From positions 1-64,000 of the forward strand of contig NZ_WBZC01000026.1 in NCBI RefSeq assembly GCF_009017275.1: a stretch of DNA of 64,000 nucleotides, read 5' to 3'. Both the position numbers and the translations under genes were made by a program. The notes below the pieces were generated by a model that made no database searches, was not told where the DNA came from, and was given only the letters and a program-made list of their open reading frames with translations. This DNA comes from Alkaliphilus pronyensis (GTDB lineage: Bacteria; Bacillota; Clostridia; Peptostreptococcales; Natronincolaceae). Within the stretch, counting starts at the first letter, position 1. Every line of letters starts with the position of its first letter. Shown one piece after another: positions 8,756-17,245 of this stretch.

Positions 8756-9568
8756 TTATTCATTGGTGCTTAGGGCTAAAAAACCTAACACTACTAAAAT
8801 AAACTCCTCCATCTTCTCATAACATGAAGCGTGGCCTGCCTCAGGTATTACAACAAGCTTTGAATCTCTTATTCTTTCATGAATCATAAATAATTCACGA
8901 TAGGGAGTTATTAAATCTTTGTCAGAAGAAATTAATAGGGTGGGAACCTGAATATTACTTAATTTGTCAACTATATCATAGTCTCCATGGCTAGAGGAAA
9001 GTCTTAAATATCTTTCAAACCATTCTGGTGTTAAAATACTGCTAAAGAGCTCTTCTCTATCCTTTAGCCATTGCAGGTTTTTTTCATAGAATGTATCAGA
9101 ATAAATTAAAGGCATTGCTAACCTGAAGAATTTTTCCCCATCCTTAAGCTTAGCTGCTTCGTCCCAGGCTTCACCTATGGACTTCAAATAATTAGTTAGT
9201 CTCGCCATTGTATTGGCTAAAATTAATGACTCTAGCATATGGGGGTATTTTAGTGCAAAAAGCATTGATACCTGGCCTCCATAGGATATTCCTAATAAGT
9301 TGATCTTTTCAATTTTTAAATGCTGTAGTAAACCTCTTAAATCTTCAACATGTTGTGTTATTGTATAAGCATCCTTTGAAGATTCAGATTTTCCCTGATC
9401 TCTAAAATCAACATTTAAGACCTTATATCCTGCCCTTACATAGGAGGGCACCAGCCCTCCCCAGCTTTCTGAGCTCATCATAATACCGTTTAGTATAACT
9501 AAAATTTTTTCACCATCACCATTGAATTTATAATAAATATCTACACCATTTACTTTTACTCTGGGCAT
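8756..9568 (-). CDS. Alpha/beta hydrolase
   Basis: 270 residues with the alpha/beta hydrolase fold. The nucleophile elbow GISYGG places Ser95, the acid is in SSDKDLIT near residue 215, and the histidine is in EAGHAS near residue 245. The oxyanion region reads LNGIMMSS, where many relatives have HG. No signal peptide is seen, so it acts in the cytoplasm. It lies 9 bp after another hydrolase gene and before the KASIII-like gene, so both hydrolases probably work on one imported compound or its CoA or carbon-carbon cleavage products. Esterase, lactonase and C-C hydrolase activities are all possible. Confidence 0.8.
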   Translation of the reverse strand: MPRVKVNGVDIYYKFNGDGEKILVILNGIMMSSESWGGLVPSYVRAGYKVLNVDFRDQGKSESSKDAYTITQHVEDLRGLLQHLKIEKINLLGISYGGQVSMLFALKYPHMLESLILANTMARLTNYLKSIGEAWDEAAKLKDGEKFFRLAMPLIYSDTFYEKNLQWLKDREELFSSILTPEWFERYLRLSSSHGDYDIVDKLSNIQVPTLLISSDKDLITPYRELFMIHERIRDSKLVVIPEAGHASCYEKMEEFILVVLGFLALSTNE

Positions 9569-9577
9569 CTTATCACC

Positions 9578-10447
9578 TTATTCTTTTATAAAATCAATTA
9601 TTTTTTTAACGAGTATTTCTGGACAATCAACTAATGGAGAATGTCCACATTTCTCTAAAGTCTCTAGTCTTGCATTTAATCCAATAGCTTCAACTGTTTC
9701 TTCCACCATCTCCTTAGTAATAACAAGATCACTATCTCCTCTAAGGGCTAAAACTGGCATATTAATAGTTTTAATTGATTCTTCAATATTGAAATTAGCT
9801 AATGCCCAATCAACATCTAGTAAATTCCTCTGCTCGAAGGTAGCATCTAACAATCGGATATATTCATCCTCCTGTGGTTTTTTATGTACATATATTAGTG
9901 TATTCCAAAGATGTTTCATAAAATCGTAATCTTTATTTTCTATAGCCATAAGCGGATACATAACCTGAATTGGATCCTTTGCCATTTCTTCCTTTGTTTT
10001 ATAAACCTCGCCTATAATTGGCTTTCCATTTGAATCCTTTTTATATATTGGATACCCTTTATATGACACTGAGCTAATTAATACTAGTTTCTCAATAACT
10101 TCTGGATGTAGTATTGCCAATTCCATAGCTACACCACCTCCAGTAGACCATCCTACAACCACTAAATTATCTAGCATTTTCTGATCAATTAGTTCCTTTA
10201 TGTCTTCCGCCAACTCCTTAAGTGAGTTAAATCCTCTGTTATAGGAAGACTTACCCATTCCCCTTAGATCAACTGCAAATAGGCGATGAGCATCCGAAAG
10301 GGAATCCATTATTGGCTCCCAATAGATTGAGGAGGACATATTTCCGTGTATTAATAGAATAGTCTTATCTCCCTTTCCTGCCTCTCTATAAAAGAGTGTA
10401 TCGCCACCCTTTAGTTCAATGGTTCCACAGCCTTGTCTTTTAATCAT
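9578..10447 (-). CDS. Alpha/beta hydrolase
   Basis: 289 residues, alpha/beta hydrolase fold. It has the classic oxyanion motif LLIHGNMSSS (31-40), the nucleophile elbow GWSTGG (Ser101), an acid in RGDSDLVI, and the histidine in KCGHSP near the C terminus. It is divergent from the neighbouring hydrolase, so this is not a recent tandem duplication. It follows livM by 11 bp in the same operon, linking it to the imported substrate. A cytoplasmic location is expected, since no signal sequence is present. The substrate cannot be told from sequence. Confidence 0.8.
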   Translation of the reverse strand: MIKRQGCGTIELKGGDTLFYREAGKGDKTILLIHGNMSSSIYWEPIMDSLSDAHRLFAVDLRGMGKSSYNRGFNSLKELAEDIKELIDQKMLDNLVVVGWSTGGGVAMELAILHPEVIEKLVLISSVSYKGYPIYKKDSNGKPIIGEVYKTKEEMAKDPIQVMYPLMAIENKDYDFMKHLWNTLIYVHKKPQEDEYIRLLDATFEQRNLLDVDWALANFNIEESIKTINMPVLALRGDSDLVITKEMVEETVEAIGLNARLETLEKCGHSPLVDCPEILVKKIIDFIKE

Positions 10448-10458
10448 TTACAGCCCCC

Positions 10459-11460
10459 CTATAATCCCTTCTCAAAAACTCTTGAATTTTTCTTTGTCCG
10501 TCTATCCTTTAAATACTTGTTCCATAGTCCAACGAAGCCCTCTGGCATAAATAGAACAACTACTACATACATTGCACCAAAGAATAATAGCCATCTTTCA
10601 AATATTGGATGTACCGATCTTAAATCTAATAAATAGTTTTGTACTGTGTTTACAAAGGCACTACCTACTATGGCACCATATAAGGTACCTGTTCCTCCAA
10701 CAAGTGTAATTAGTAAGGCATTTAAGGTTTGCTGAACACTAAGTAGATCTGTGTTAGCAAATCTATTTAATATTCCAAACATAACACCAGAAAGTCCTGA
10801 GGTTATCCCTGCCACCTGCAAACCAATTAACTTGTATTTTGAAGTATTATAGCCTAAAAATGTTGCCCTTTGCTCATTTTCTCTTATAGCCATTAGCACT
10901 CTACCGGTTGGCGATAAAATAAATTGCCTAAGTATAATAGTCATTATAATTAGAAAGATTAAAGCATAATAGTAAAAACCTAGTCTATCTCTAAAAATAT
11001 CTGGTATTTTAAAGGGTAACCCATCGGCTCCCATTGTTACGCTTCTCCATCGTTCTGCAGTATTTCTTGCAATTTCACCAAGGGCTAATGTAATCATGGC
11101 AGCAGCTATAACTCCCCCACCTCTCAATACAATTTTTCCCATTATATATGCAGCTAATGAACAGTAAATAACTGTAATGATGACTGCCAAAACAAATACA
11201 CCCATTGTATTATCTATTTTGGTAAACAGTATTCCTCCGATATAGGCTCCGCTACCAAAGAAAAGTGCATGACCTAAATTAATAAAGCCTGTGTAGCCCC
11301 TTAAAATGTCATAGCTCATTGCATATACAGCTAAAATGAATATTCTACTCATAAGAGTTATTGTTGATAATTTTGCTAAGTGTGGCACTATGCTTAAAAC
11401 AACAAGTAATACTCCTATTGCAATAAAAGTTTTTTTATCTATATTCTTCAGTAGCTTCAT
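10459..11460 (-). CDS. livM: Branched-chain amino acid-type ABC transporter permease LivM
   Basis: 333 residues, a hydrophobic permease of the LivM type with about eight to ten membrane spans. The family loop around GFINLGHALFFGSGAY (residues 57-72) is conserved, as are GRVLMAIRENEQRA and the GGTGTLYGAIVG segment. It pairs with LivH to form the membrane channel of an importer using periplasm-like lipoprotein LivK and ATPases LivG and LivF. The start codon overlaps the last base of the livH stop. The linked hydrolase and CoA genes suggest the cargo may be another small carboxylate or amide and not leucine; the liv family is known to import many such compounds. Confidence 0.9.
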   Translation of the reverse strand: MKLLKNIDKKTFIAIGVLLVVLSIVPHLAKLSTITLMSRIFILAVYAMSYDILRGYTGFINLGHALFFGSGAYIGGILFTKIDNTMGVFVLAVIITVIYCSLAAYIMGKIVLRGGGVIAAAMITLALGEIARNTAERWRSVTMGADGLPFKIPDIFRDRLGFYYYALIFLIIMTIILRQFILSPTGRVLMAIRENEQRATFLGYNTSKYKLIGLQVAGITSGLSGVMFGILNRFANTDLLSVQQTLNALLITLVGGTGTLYGAIVGSAFVNTVQNYLLDLRSVHPIFERWLLFFGAMYVVVVLFMPEGFVGLWNKYLKDRRTKKNSRVFEKGL

Positions 11461-12326
11461 TATTTCTTCACCGCCAATCCAAATAATCCATCTGGTTTAA
11501 AGGCTAGTACTAAAGCCATTAAGGTTACATTGGCTACAACTGCTAAGGATGGGGCGTACCACGCAACAGCTGCTCCCATTAAGCCTAAAAACAGGCTTCC
11601 TGCAGCAGAGCCTATAAAGCTACCCATACCTCCAATTACCACAACTATAAAAGCTAATACCTGATTATGTAACCCTGCAGTTGAGCTAATACTACCAACT
11701 AAGGGTGCATATAAAGCACCACCTAATCCCGCCAATGCAGCACCAGCAGCAAATACTAAAGTAAAATAAAGCTTAATATTTATTCCTAATGCCTGAACCA
11801 TATCTGGTCTTTGAACTCCAGCCCTAATAACCATACCTATTTTTGTTTTGCTTAATAGTTTATGAATACCTAGTGCAATTAATAGTCCAACCACTATTAA
11901 AAATATTCTATATTGTACAATAGTGACTCCGCCAATTGTCCAGGTGCCTGCAAGGTAGCTTGGTCTTGCTACAGTAATTGGTGTAGCACCCCAAAATAAT
12001 CTTACCAAGTCTGTAAATATAACCTGAAGGCCTAATGTAATAAGAATTTGTGCCGGTACATTTCCATAAACTCTACTTACGAAAAATTTCTCAAAGAATG
12101 CACCTAAAGCAAATACAATTATAATTGCTCCTAGTACTCCTAATATAAAGCTGTTTGTAAAGGTAAAAATCCATACAAAGATATAGCCTCCCCAGAGGAA
12201 CAAAGTACCATGGGTGAAATTAACTACACCCATTAGCCCTAGGATAATGGACAACCCCGATGCCATTAGGAAGATTAATGCTCCTTCTGCCAATCCGTTA
12301 ATTAGTAGCGTAACAAATATATCCAT
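11460..12326 (-). CDS. livH: Branched-chain amino acid-type ABC transporter permease LivH
   Basis: 288 residues, LivH-type permease with about eight membrane spans. The motif MGVVNFTHGTLFLWGGY near residues 32-48 and the EAA-like region RPDMVQALGINIK near residue 180 are typical. It is preceded by AAGGAGG. It overlaps livM by one base and follows livF by 15 bp, so the permease pair is made together. The complete set of five transporter genes in order K-G-F-H-M supports a working importer. Confidence 0.92.
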   Translation of the reverse strand: MDIFVTLLINGLAEGALIFLMASGLSIILGLMGVVNFTHGTLFLWGGYIFVWIFTFTNSFILGVLGAIIIVFALGAFFEKFFVSRVYGNVPAQILITLGLQVIFTDLVRLFWGATPITVARPSYLAGTWTIGGVTIVQYRIFLIVVGLLIALGIHKLLSKTKIGMVIRAGVQRPDMVQALGINIKLYFTLVFAAGAALAGLGGALYAPLVGSISSTAGLHNQVLAFIVVVIGGMGSFIGSAAGSLFLGLMGAAVAWYAPSLAVVANVTLMALVLAFKPDGLFGLAVKK

Positions 12327-12341
12327 AATATCCTATCCTCC

Positions 12342-13049
12342 TTATATAACTCCAAGATGTTTTCTTTGAAGCTCTGTGTTTTGTTTTAATTCTTCAATAG
12401 TACCATCATCTACAGTTTTACCTTCATCAATCATGTAGTATCTTTCTGCAACTGCACATGCTAGGGCAAAATTCTGTTCCACCAATAAAATAGTTGTAGT
12501 TTTACTTATTTCTTTTAATGCTTGTGCAAGTCTTTCTATTATAACCGGTGCTAAGCCTTTGCTTGGTTCATCAATCAGTATAATTTTATTTTCATTAACT
12601 AAAGCCCTTGAAATAGATAGCATCTGTCGTTGTCCACCACTAAGGGTTTTAGCCAATCTCTTATATGCCATCTTTAAATCTGGAAATAAATCTAAAACAT
12701 AGTCTCTTTTCTCAAGGGTAGGTTTATCTTCCTTCCACATTGCAATTTTTATATTCTCTTCTACTGTAAGCTGGTCAAAAACACCATAATCCTCTGGAAC
12801 ATACCCAATGCCTAATTTTGCAATACCATATGTGGGCTTTCCAACTAATGATTCTCCATCAAGTTTTATTAAACCACTTCTAGTATCAACTAAGCCCATT
12901 ATTGTTTTAAGTAAGGTTGTTTTTCCTGCTCCATTCCTTCCCAGTAGCGCCACAGCTTCACCTTGATTAATTTCAACAGAAACCCCCTGCAAAATTGTAT
13001 ATAACCCTATATAGGATACTAGGTCCTCTACTTTAAGTAGTGGGTTCAT
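12342..13049 (-). CDS. livF: ABC transporter ATP-binding protein LivF
   Basis: 235 residues with a Walker A GRNGAGKTT (37-45), the signature LSGGQRQML and the Walker B IILIDEPSKGLAP. The last of these is characteristic of LivF, as opposed to LivG. It energises import from the cytoplasmic face together with LivG. Its start lies inside the 3' end of livG (17-bp overlap), with GGAGGAG upstream, indicating coupled translation. Confidence 0.92.
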   Translation of the reverse strand: MNPLLKVEDLVSYIGLYTILQGVSVEINQGEAVALLGRNGAGKTTLLKTIMGLVDTRSGLIKLDGESLVGKPTYGIAKLGIGYVPEDYGVFDQLTVEENIKIAMWKEDKPTLEKRDYVLDLFPDLKMAYKRLAKTLSGGQRQMLSISRALVNENKIILIDEPSKGLAPVIIERLAQALKEISKTTTILLVEQNFALACAVAERYYMIDEGKTVDDGTIEELKQNTELQRKHLGVI

Positions 13050-13803
13050 TTAAAACTCCTCCTCCTAGATAAGCCTTTAGCACTTCAGGGTTTTGGGAAA
13101 CCTCTTCTGGGTCACCTTCTACCAGCTTAGCGCCATTAACAATTATTATTAATTTATCTGATAATGCTTTTACCATATCCATTTTGTGTTCTATTAAGAT
13201 AATTGTTGTACCCTTTTCCTTTGTTTTGTTTAATATATCTATCATGGTTGGTACTTCTTCTATTGACATTCCTGCTGTAGGCTCATCTAATAGTAAAACT
13301 TCTGGCTGTAAAGCTAAAACCATTCCTAGTTCCAGCTTTCTTTGCTCTCCATGGCTTAATTCTCCTGCTAAGAAATCCTTCTTATCCTTAAGAAGAACTT
13401 CTTCTAATATTTCATGGGTTTTATCATTTAGGCTCTTAAACTTTCTATAATCTGTAAACATTTTATAACCAACCTCTTGGTGGGCTTGAATAGAAAGTCT
13501 CACATTTTCAAAGGTAGTAAGCCTTGAGAATACATTAGTTAGCTGAAAGGATCTTCCCATCCCCATCTTTACTCTTTCAATAGGGGACAGACCTGTTATA
13601 TCTGTCCCTTTGAAATAGATCTTGCCTTCAGTTGGCTTTAGCAAACCACTGATAAGATTAAATAAAGTTGTTTTTCCAGCACCATTTGGTCCTAGAATGG
13701 TGGTAAATAACCCTTTTTCTAGTGAGATGCTAACATTGTTAACTGCTTTATGTGCCCCGAAGCTAATACTTAAGTTTTCGGTTTGAATTAATGTATCTGC
13801 CAT
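13033..13803 (-). CDS. livG: ABC transporter ATP-binding protein LivG
   Basis: 256 residues from the ATG at 13803. Upstream in-frame TTG and ATG codons are rejected because the site AAAGGATG is spaced for this ATG. Walker A is GPNGAGKTT, the signature is LSHGEQRKLELG and Walker B is VLLLDEPTAGM. The His in place of Gly in the signature is normal for LivG. It forms a heterodimeric ATPase with LivF. It follows livK by 29 bp. Confidence 0.92.
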   Translation of the reverse strand: MADTLIQTENLSISFGAHKAVNNVSISLEKGLFTTILGPNGAGKTTLFNLISGLLKPTEGKIYFKGTDITGLSPIERVKMGMGRSFQLTNVFSRLTTFENVRLSIQAHQEVGYKMFTDYRKFKSLNDKTHEILEEVLLKDKKDFLAGELSHGEQRKLELGMVLALQPEVLLLDEPTAGMSIEEVPTMIDILNKTKEKGTTIILIEHKMDMVKALSDKLIIIVNGAKLVEGDPEEVSQNPEVLKAYLGGGVLNEPTT

Positions 13804-13832
13804 GTTATACATCCTTTCCTTCAACAGGGTTT

Positions 13833-15050
13833 TTATCTTTTTGCGTCAGCTGGTACACTAATAGGTGGTGCTATATCCTCCGCTGGAATAACACGCAGTA
13901 GCTTTGGTATTGGATGATCATCTCCCTCTGTTAGTTCAATTTCAAATAGTGGTTGAATTGCTTGATGATCTTCTTCTCTAAAGAAACGTTTTCCTGTTGG
14001 GCTTTCGAATTCCATTCCTCTTAAGGTCTCTATTAATGCTTCTGTATCTGTATTACCTCCGGTTTCTTCAAGAGCAGTAACAACTGCAATAGCTGCTGCC
14101 ATGCCTCCTGATGTAAATATATCTGGTGGTGAATTGTATTTTTCCATATGGTTTTCTACTAACCAATCATTTACTTCGTTATCTGGTACACTATGATAAT
14201 ATACAGTGAATCCAGTCATTCCAATCATAGGCTCCATGGATCTTAATGCCGCGATTTCTGGTGCACCAGTTGTTATTTGAATACCATATTGCTCAAGGTC
14301 TAATTCCATCAACTGACTCCATGGGTTATTAGCTCCTGCCCAAATTACATATAAGTAATCGGGAGCTGCTTCTCTAATTCTCAATATATATGAGGTGAAA
14401 TCTGTTGTCTCGGCAGGAGGAAACTCTTGCTGTACTAGGCTTCCATCTTTATCGGCTAAAGCTGTAATAAATGGTTCTACCATTGCTCTACCAAATGCAC
14501 TATCAGGTGCTAAAGTTGCAACCTTTGCCCCAGGCTTGTTGGTGGTGATAACATCGGCCATTGCTGCTGCATCTTGAGCAGAGTTTCTACCTGTTCTAAA
14601 TATATATCTGTTCCAGTGTTGTCCAGTTAAAAAGTCTGCGGCGGCAGGTTCAATCATTAGTATCTTCTCGAACTCTTCTGCTAGCTCTAAAATAGCAAAG
14701 GCATCTGCTGATGATGCAGGGCCCACCAGTAGGTCTACATCCTCTTCATCAAGTAACCTAATAGCTCTTTCTCTTGCAACCTCAGGTACAGTTGTAGTAT
14801 CTTCCCATACTACTTCTATTTTTCTACCAGCCACCTCCATAGTTCCATCAGTTGCGTATTCTAAACCTAACATAAATCCTTTTTGCATTTGCTCACCATA
14901 ATCTTGTAGAGCCCCACTTAAGGAAGTTAAACCGCCAATTTTAATTGGACCTGTTTCTTTTCCAGCTGTTTCTTCACTACCACAACCAGCTAGAAATACT
15001 GTTAGTAACATAATTACAGTTAAAAATAATACAAATGTTTTTTTACCCAA
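13833..15050 (-). CDS. Substrate-binding lipoprotein LivK-like
   Basis: 405 residues. A lipoprotein signal ends in the lipobox LAGC with Cys23 as the lipidation site, followed by the type I periplasmic-binding fold (GGLTSLSGALQDYGEQM and later segments). It captures the ligand outside the membrane and feeds LivHM. The start codon is TTG, preceded by GGGGGG at 8 nt. It is the first gene of the operon, 49 bp downstream of a sigma-54 promoter. The ligand is not predictable; many family members bind amides, aromatic acids or short carboxylates and not branched-chain amino acids. Confidence 0.88.
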   Translation of the reverse strand: MGKKTFVLFLTVIMLLTVFLAGCGSEETAGKETGPIKIGGLTSLSGALQDYGEQMQKGFMLGLEYATDGTMEVAGRKIEVVWEDTTTVPEVARERAIRLLDEEDVDLLVGPASSADAFAILELAEEFEKILMIEPAAADFLTGQHWNRYIFRTGRNSAQDAAAMADVITTNKPGAKVATLAPDSAFGRAMVEPFITALADKDGSLVQQEFPPAETTDFTSYILRIREAAPDYLYVIWAGANNPWSQLMELDLEQYGIQITTGAPEIAALRSMEPMIGMTGFTVYYHSVPDNEVNDWLVENHMEKYNSPPDIFTSGGMAAAIAVVTALEETGGNTDTEALIETLRGMEFESPTGKRFFREEDHQAIQPLFEIELTEGDDHPIPKLLRVIPAEDIAPPISVPADAKR

Positions 15051-15098
15051 TGTGTATTCCCCCCTAATTTTTATAATTAATATTACACTTCTTCTTAA

Positions 15099-15116
15099 AG
15101 CAAAGGTTGTGCCAAA
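15099..15116 (-). promoter_or_regulatory. Sigma-54 (RpoN) promoter of the liv/KASIII operon
   Basis: On the minus strand the sequence TTGGCACAACCTTTGCT matches the -24/-12 consensus TGGCAC-N5-TTGC at every position. The -24 GG pair and -12 GC pair have the right spacing. It lies 49 bp before the livK start codon, and a gene for a sigma-54 activator is the next gene upstream. Transcription would start near 15088. Confidence 0.9.
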
Positions 15117-15199
15117 ACAATAATTCTGTACATAAATTAGTGAATTTTAGAAATACTCTAAAAATTCATTGTAACTACAAACTCTGTATAAATAACTAT

Positions 15200-15319
15200 A
15201 AAGAAAACTTAGTTCAGATGGAGTTTTACTCCACCTGAACTCTAGTTGCCCTTATTTCGAAGCTTGGCGGCACTTAACTTCCGCTTAAGAAGCGGGAGTG
15301 TTAGTAACGCCGCTGAGAT
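15200..15319 (+). repeat. Palindromic repeat element, full copy A (120 nt)
   Basis: The element starts AAAGAAAACTTAGTTCAG and ends CGCCGCTGAGAT. It contains a first hairpin (arms around GATGGAG and CTCCACC), and a second, nested structure in which CCGCTT pairs with AAGCGG, CACT with AGTG and GGCGG with CCGCT. Copy B at 35449-35568 has the same length and architecture. Paired subterminal hairpins without terminal inverted repeats resemble non-autonomous IS200/IS605-type elements. It lies between the sigma-54 promoter and the putative enhancer, lengthening that spacer by 120 bp. Confidence 0.85.
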
Positions 15320-15401
15320 AAATAAAGTGGTTTTTAAAATTAATTTTAGAGAATTTAACAATGCTTGTTAGGCAAAGGTTTTTATGGATTTATTTAAATA
15401 T

Positions 15402-15438
15402 TTGTATTTTTTGCATACAATTGTAGTAACTTCATACA
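15402..15438. promoter_or_regulatory. Tandem dyads, likely enhancer sites for the sigma-54 activator
   Basis: Two adjacent dyads share one geometry. Site 1 (15402-15420) is TTGTAT-N7-ATACAA, perfect over six bases per arm. Site 2 (15422-15438) is TGTAG-N7-ATACA, one mismatch. Their centres are 19 bp apart, about two helical turns. They lie roughly 300 bp upstream of the sigma-54 promoter, or about 190 bp if the inserted repeat element is ignored. A third dyad with the same TGTAT-N7-ATACA pattern is at 15559-15581. Binding by the neighbouring regulator is inferred. Confidence 0.6.
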
Positions 15439-15488
15439 CATTTGCTTTTTTTTGCTTATTTTACAATTTTACGTCAATGTTCTAATAA

Positions 15489-15530
15489 GAAAAAAATACT
15501 GATTCCAGTGTCAATCTGAAACTCAGTACT
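15489..15530 (-). terminator. Second terminator downstream of the sigma-54 activator
   Basis: Minus-strand arms ending in TCAGTAT (15496-15507) pair with 15521-15530, followed by a run of seven T (15490-15496). It backs up the terminator at the gene's stop codon. Confidence 0.65.
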
Positions 15531-15553
15531 AACTTAGCAGACTATTATATTAA

Positions 15554-15581
15554 CAAAAAAGTGTATGAACATCATACACTT
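15554..15581 (-). terminator. Terminator hairpin overlapping the activator stop codon, also a regulator-site-like dyad
   Basis: A perfect 9-bp inverted repeat (AAGTGTATG and CATACACTT, 5-nt loop, 15559-15581) includes the last codons of the activator gene. It is followed on the minus strand by six T, so it reads as a rho-independent terminator. Its core TGTAT-N7-ATACA is the same as the putative enhancer dyads at 15402-15438, so it may also bind the regulator. Confidence 0.7.
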
Positions 15582-17002
15582 AAATTATAGCGCTCCATTT
15601 TATCATAGAGGCAGGATCTGGATATTCCCAGTAATTTTGCAGTTTTAAGCTTATTACCTTTAGTATCTTTTAGGTATTTTATTATAATCTCTCTTTCCAT
15701 CTCTTCTATTATTTCACTTAACTGCCTACAGGCAGTATTTCGTTTAGCGTTAAAATCTTTCTTAGTTATATAGCTAGGTAAGTGTATTGGTAGTATTTTT
15801 CCCTCTTCACCTAAATTCATTGCCCTTTCCAAGACGTTCTCTAATTCCCTTACATTACCAGGCCAACTATAACCCTTTAATATATCTATAGCTTCTTTAG
15901 ATATACTATCTACATAAACTCCCAGTTTGTTTGATAGCTTTACCAATAGACTTTTAGTCAATGTATCAATATCTTCTATCCTTTCTCTTAGGGGTGGAAC
16001 TTCAATTGTCATTACATTTAATCTATAATATAAATCCTCCCTAAAATCTCCCTTCTCAACCAGGTACATTAGGTTTTTATTTGTAGCAGCTATAATACGT
16101 ACATCAATTTTTATAGGATTAGTTGCTCCAATAGGCTCTATTTCCTTCTCTTGAAGTACTCTTAATAGTTTAACCTGCATCTTTATAGGCATATCCCCTA
16201 TTTCGTCTAGAAAAATACTGCCCCCTTCTGCAAATTTGAACTTACCAATTTTCCCACCCTTTTTAGCACCGGTAAATGCTCCTTCTTCATACCCAAAAAG
16301 CTCTGATTCTAAAAGATCATGTGGAATAGCACCACAATTTACTTTAACAAAGGGTTGATGACTTCTTCTACTTGCATTATGAATAGCATGGGCAAATAAT
16401 TCTTTACCTGTTCCGCTTTCCCCTGTTATCAGAACTGTTGATCCTGTTTTGGAGGTCTTCTTTCCAAACTCCTTGGCTTGAGCCATCTTTTCACTATTAC
16501 CAATAATATTGTCCCAAGAATAGTAAGCCCCTTGAATTTTCTTTAATACCTGTTTATAATGTTTAATTTCTGTTTGCAGGAGCTTATTTTTTACAATAAT
16601 ATTATGAAATTCCTCCATATTATCAAAAAGCACCATTCCAAAACCATATAAAACTTCATTTTCATTATTTAATATAGGGATTCTATGTACAATGGCAGTG
16701 TGACCATTTGCAAAGGTATGTTTCCAAGCAATTTCTGCCTTCTTAGTTCTCATAACTATAGGAAATCTAGAATTAGGATTAATTTCTATTACCTTTTTAC
16801 CTATTGCCTCATCCTTGCTTACTTCTAAAAACTTACAAAATTCATTGTTAATCATCAATATATTAGTATCTTTATCAACCAGTATCATAGATACAGGTAT
16901 TGGATCAAATATTTTATAAAACCATTCAATTGTATTCTTATCAATTAATAATTCCGTTTCACTAGTGGCTTTGGGAAAAAAATCTTCATTGTTATAAGTC
17001 AT
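15572..17002 (-). CDS. Sigma-54-dependent transcriptional activator (PAS-AAA+-Fis)
   Basis: 476 residues from the ATG at 17002, chosen because GGGAGTG is correctly spaced for it; an ATG five codons earlier lacks a site. The protein has a PAS sensor domain (about 30-130), a linker, and the AAA+ domain with Walker A GESGTGKE (194-201) and the sigma-54 contact loop GAFTGA (241-246). A C-terminal Fis-type helix-turn-helix lies at about 430-475. There is no receiver domain, so the signal is probably a metabolite bound by PAS. It lies directly upstream of the liv operon, which has a sigma-54 promoter and candidate enhancer dyads. It should be the operon's activator. Confidence 0.93.
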   Translation of the reverse strand: MTYNNEDFFPKATSETELLIDKNTIEWFYKIFDPIPVSMILVDKDTNILMINNEFCKFLEVSKDEAIGKKVIEINPNSRFPIVMRTKKAEIAWKHTFANGHTAIVHRIPILNNENEVLYGFGMVLFDNMEEFHNIIVKNKLLQTEIKHYKQVLKKIQGAYYSWDNIIGNSEKMAQAKEFGKKTSKTGSTVLITGESGTGKELFAHAIHNASRRSHQPFVKVNCGAIPHDLLESELFGYEEGAFTGAKKGGKIGKFKFAEGGSIFLDEIGDMPIKMQVKLLRVLQEKEIEPIGATNPIKIDVRIIAATNKNLMYLVEKGDFREDLYYRLNVMTIEVPPLRERIEDIDTLTKSLLVKLSNKLGVYVDSISKEAIDILKGYSWPGNVRELENVLERAMNLGEEGKILPIHLPSYITKKDFNAKRNTACRQLSEIIEEMEREIIIKYLKDTKGNKLKTAKLLGISRSCLYDKMERYNLSV

Positions 17003-17059
17003 AATATACACTCCCATCGACTTCTAATTACGAGCATTATAACGTAAGAAGCATAAATA

Positions 17060-17245
17060 TTAAGAAATGCTTTTGGTTTTAATGTTTTCTATTTGTCTTA
17101 TCATTCAACATTTAACATTCAACATTGCCTTTATATTTGATTTTAATTTTTAGCTCATAACTCTTAACTTTTCACTTTTCATTTTTCACTTTTCACTTTT
17201 AATTAGTGTTTTATTACTTATTACTTATTACTTATTCCTTATTCC
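17060..17245 (-). repeat. Purine-rich heptad repeat tract 2
   Basis: On the minus strand the tract begins at the stop codon of the transaldolase gene with units GAATAAG and TAATAAG, then AAAAGTG and TTAAGAG units. A 27-bp stretch at 17102-17128 containing GCAATGTTGAATGTTAAATG recurs in tract 3 (26109-26135), showing common descent. It fills the gap between the transaldolase and the sigma-54 activator gene; no other feature is seen. Confidence 0.75.
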
